Below are positions 31,794-32,273 of a stretch of DNA of 32,273 nucleotides, piece by piece. The translations under genes and the position numbers were made by a program. The DNA is from Bryobacterales bacterium (lineage in GTDB: Bacteria; Acidobacteriota; Terriglobia; Bryobacterales; UBA6623), in contig JAPOOG010000067.1 of assembly GCA_026713545.1 (NCBI GenBank), positions 1-32,273 of the forward strand, written 5' to 3'. The notes below the pieces were generated by a model, which saw only the letters and a program-made list of their open reading frames with translations, was not told where the DNA came from and did not search any database. Position 1 is the first letter of the stretch. The number at the start of each line of letters is the position of its first letter.

Positions 31794-31880
31794 GTCCCAC
31801 ATCCTTGTATATAAGGATTTCCTGAAGTTAATCCTGAAGGCCGCACGCGCGTACGCCTAACCGATCTGTGGAAAAGTGGA
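31794..31880 (+). other. Probable origin of replication: AT-rich stretch and DnaA-box-like site
   Basis: Directly after the iterons comes TTGTATATAAGGATTTCC, the most AT-rich stretch nearby, containing a repeated TCCTGAAG. TGTGGAAAA at 31867-31875 is the inverted form of TTTTCCACA, one base from the DnaA consensus TTATCCACA. Iterons, an unwinding-type region and a DnaA site beside repA make a standard iteron origin. Confidence 0.7.
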
Positions 31881-31957
31881 GAACTGTCCCACACGGCTGC
31901 GCCTTGCGGCGCTTGAGAGCACTTCGATTCGATGCAAGGATTTGACAGGAGGTGCTC

Positions 31958-32266
31958 ATGAGATTCCTTCCCCAGCACAAGACCGCAGTCTGCAGAGCTG
32001 CCGCTCTTGCCGTGCTGGTCATGTTGCACGCCGCACCGCTGGCGGCCGGTACGACGACGACCACCGGCCCCTGGGTCGATGCCGTGACCACCCTGCAAAC
32101 TGCCTTTACCGGCGTGATCGCTCGCGGCCTGAGTCTGATCGCCATCGTCATCGGCGGGTTGATGTTCGCCTTCGGGGAAGGTGGCTCGAAGCGCGCCCTG
32201 GCCGGCATCATCTTCGGCCTCGGCATGACCCTCGGCGCCGCCAACTTCATCAACTGGCTGTTCTGA
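31958..32266 (+). CDS. VirB2/TrbC-type conjugal transfer pilin
   Basis: The 102-residue protein starts at ATG 31958, with AGGAGGT 5 nt upstream. It has a long signal peptide (to about 'APLAAG', residue 31) and two hydrophobic segments (about 55-72 'GLSLIAIVIGGLMFAFGEG' and 78-100 'RALAGIIFGLGMTLGAANF'), separated by a short charged loop. This is the size and topology of VirB2/TrbC major pilins of type IV secretion systems. Such genes open the mating-pore operon, so virB3/virB4-like genes are expected just beyond the right edge. It lies immediately downstream of the repA origin region on the same strand. Confidence 0.88.
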   Translation: MRFLPQHKTAVCRAAALAVLVMLHAAPLAAGTTTTTGPWVDAVTTLQTAFTGVIARGLSLIAIVIGGLMFAFGEGGSKRALAGIIFGLGMTLGAANFINWLF

Positions 32267-32273
32267 AGCACCG

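Noticed and set aside
31628..31800. CRISPR array
   Set aside because: The units are contiguous 23-24-bp direct repeats without spacers, and they adjoin repA; iterons explain them.

Overview
The window is a GC-rich bacterial segment that looks chromosomal over about 30 kb and plasmid- or ICE-like over its last 1.8 kb. The gene content (exported SYLF protein, Tat-signal proteins of unknown function, a GH20b-fold exported protein, a MgtE-N/CBS protein beside an NRAMP-like permease, many exported proteins and repeat-laden spacers) suggests an uncultured Acidobacteriota, perhaps Bryobacterales. No rRNA or other marker is present to prove this.

Layout. 1-150: end of an IS5-superfamily element with the start of its transposase. 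334-1418: SYLF lipid-binding protein and a DUF3467 protein. 4827-1430 (minus): a compact five-gene run, D-serine-dehydratase-like PLP enzyme, RidA, enoyl-CoA hydratase, ribH, nusB. 4828-5932: no gene; a dense field of repeats. 5933-9462: a secreted unknown protein (minus), a secreted pentapeptide-repeat protein, and a GH20b-fold exported protein with a near-leaderless promoter. 9523-12221: a structured leader, a soluble MgtE-N/CBS protein and an NRAMP permease lacking the metal-binding methionine; together a plausible Mg2+ uptake unit. 12415-17732: polA (converging on) aspS and a gamma carbonic anhydrase, the last two overlapping by one base. 18050-26512 (all minus): two unknown proteins, malQ, bacterioferritin, an extended SDR and inositol-3-phosphate synthase, with repeat elements in most of the gaps. 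26771-29334: an alkaline-phosphatase-fold protein that has lost its active site, overlapping pyrD. 30267-29428 (minus): HpcH/HpaI aldolase. 30483-32266: RepA replication initiator, seven iterons with an AT-rich stretch and a DnaA-box-like site, then a VirB2/TrbC pilin gene running toward the right edge.

The most unusual content is in the spacers. Family 1 is a modular element of about 180-380 bp with imperfect 19-bp terminal inverted repeats, carrying interchangeable short tandem phrases (mainly the heptad TCGTGAT). Family 2 is a palindromic unit of about 96 bp. Copies of both families lie flush against genes, so that their terminal bases form the stop codons of polA, malQ, bfr and ino1 and the start codon of the SDR gene.

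Other points to follow up are the structured leader of the putative Mg2+ module, the degenerate phosphatase, direct repeats bracketing the bfr -10 element, two palindromes in the hpcH promoter region, and the abrupt switch to a plasmid-type replicon at about 30.3-30.5 kb.
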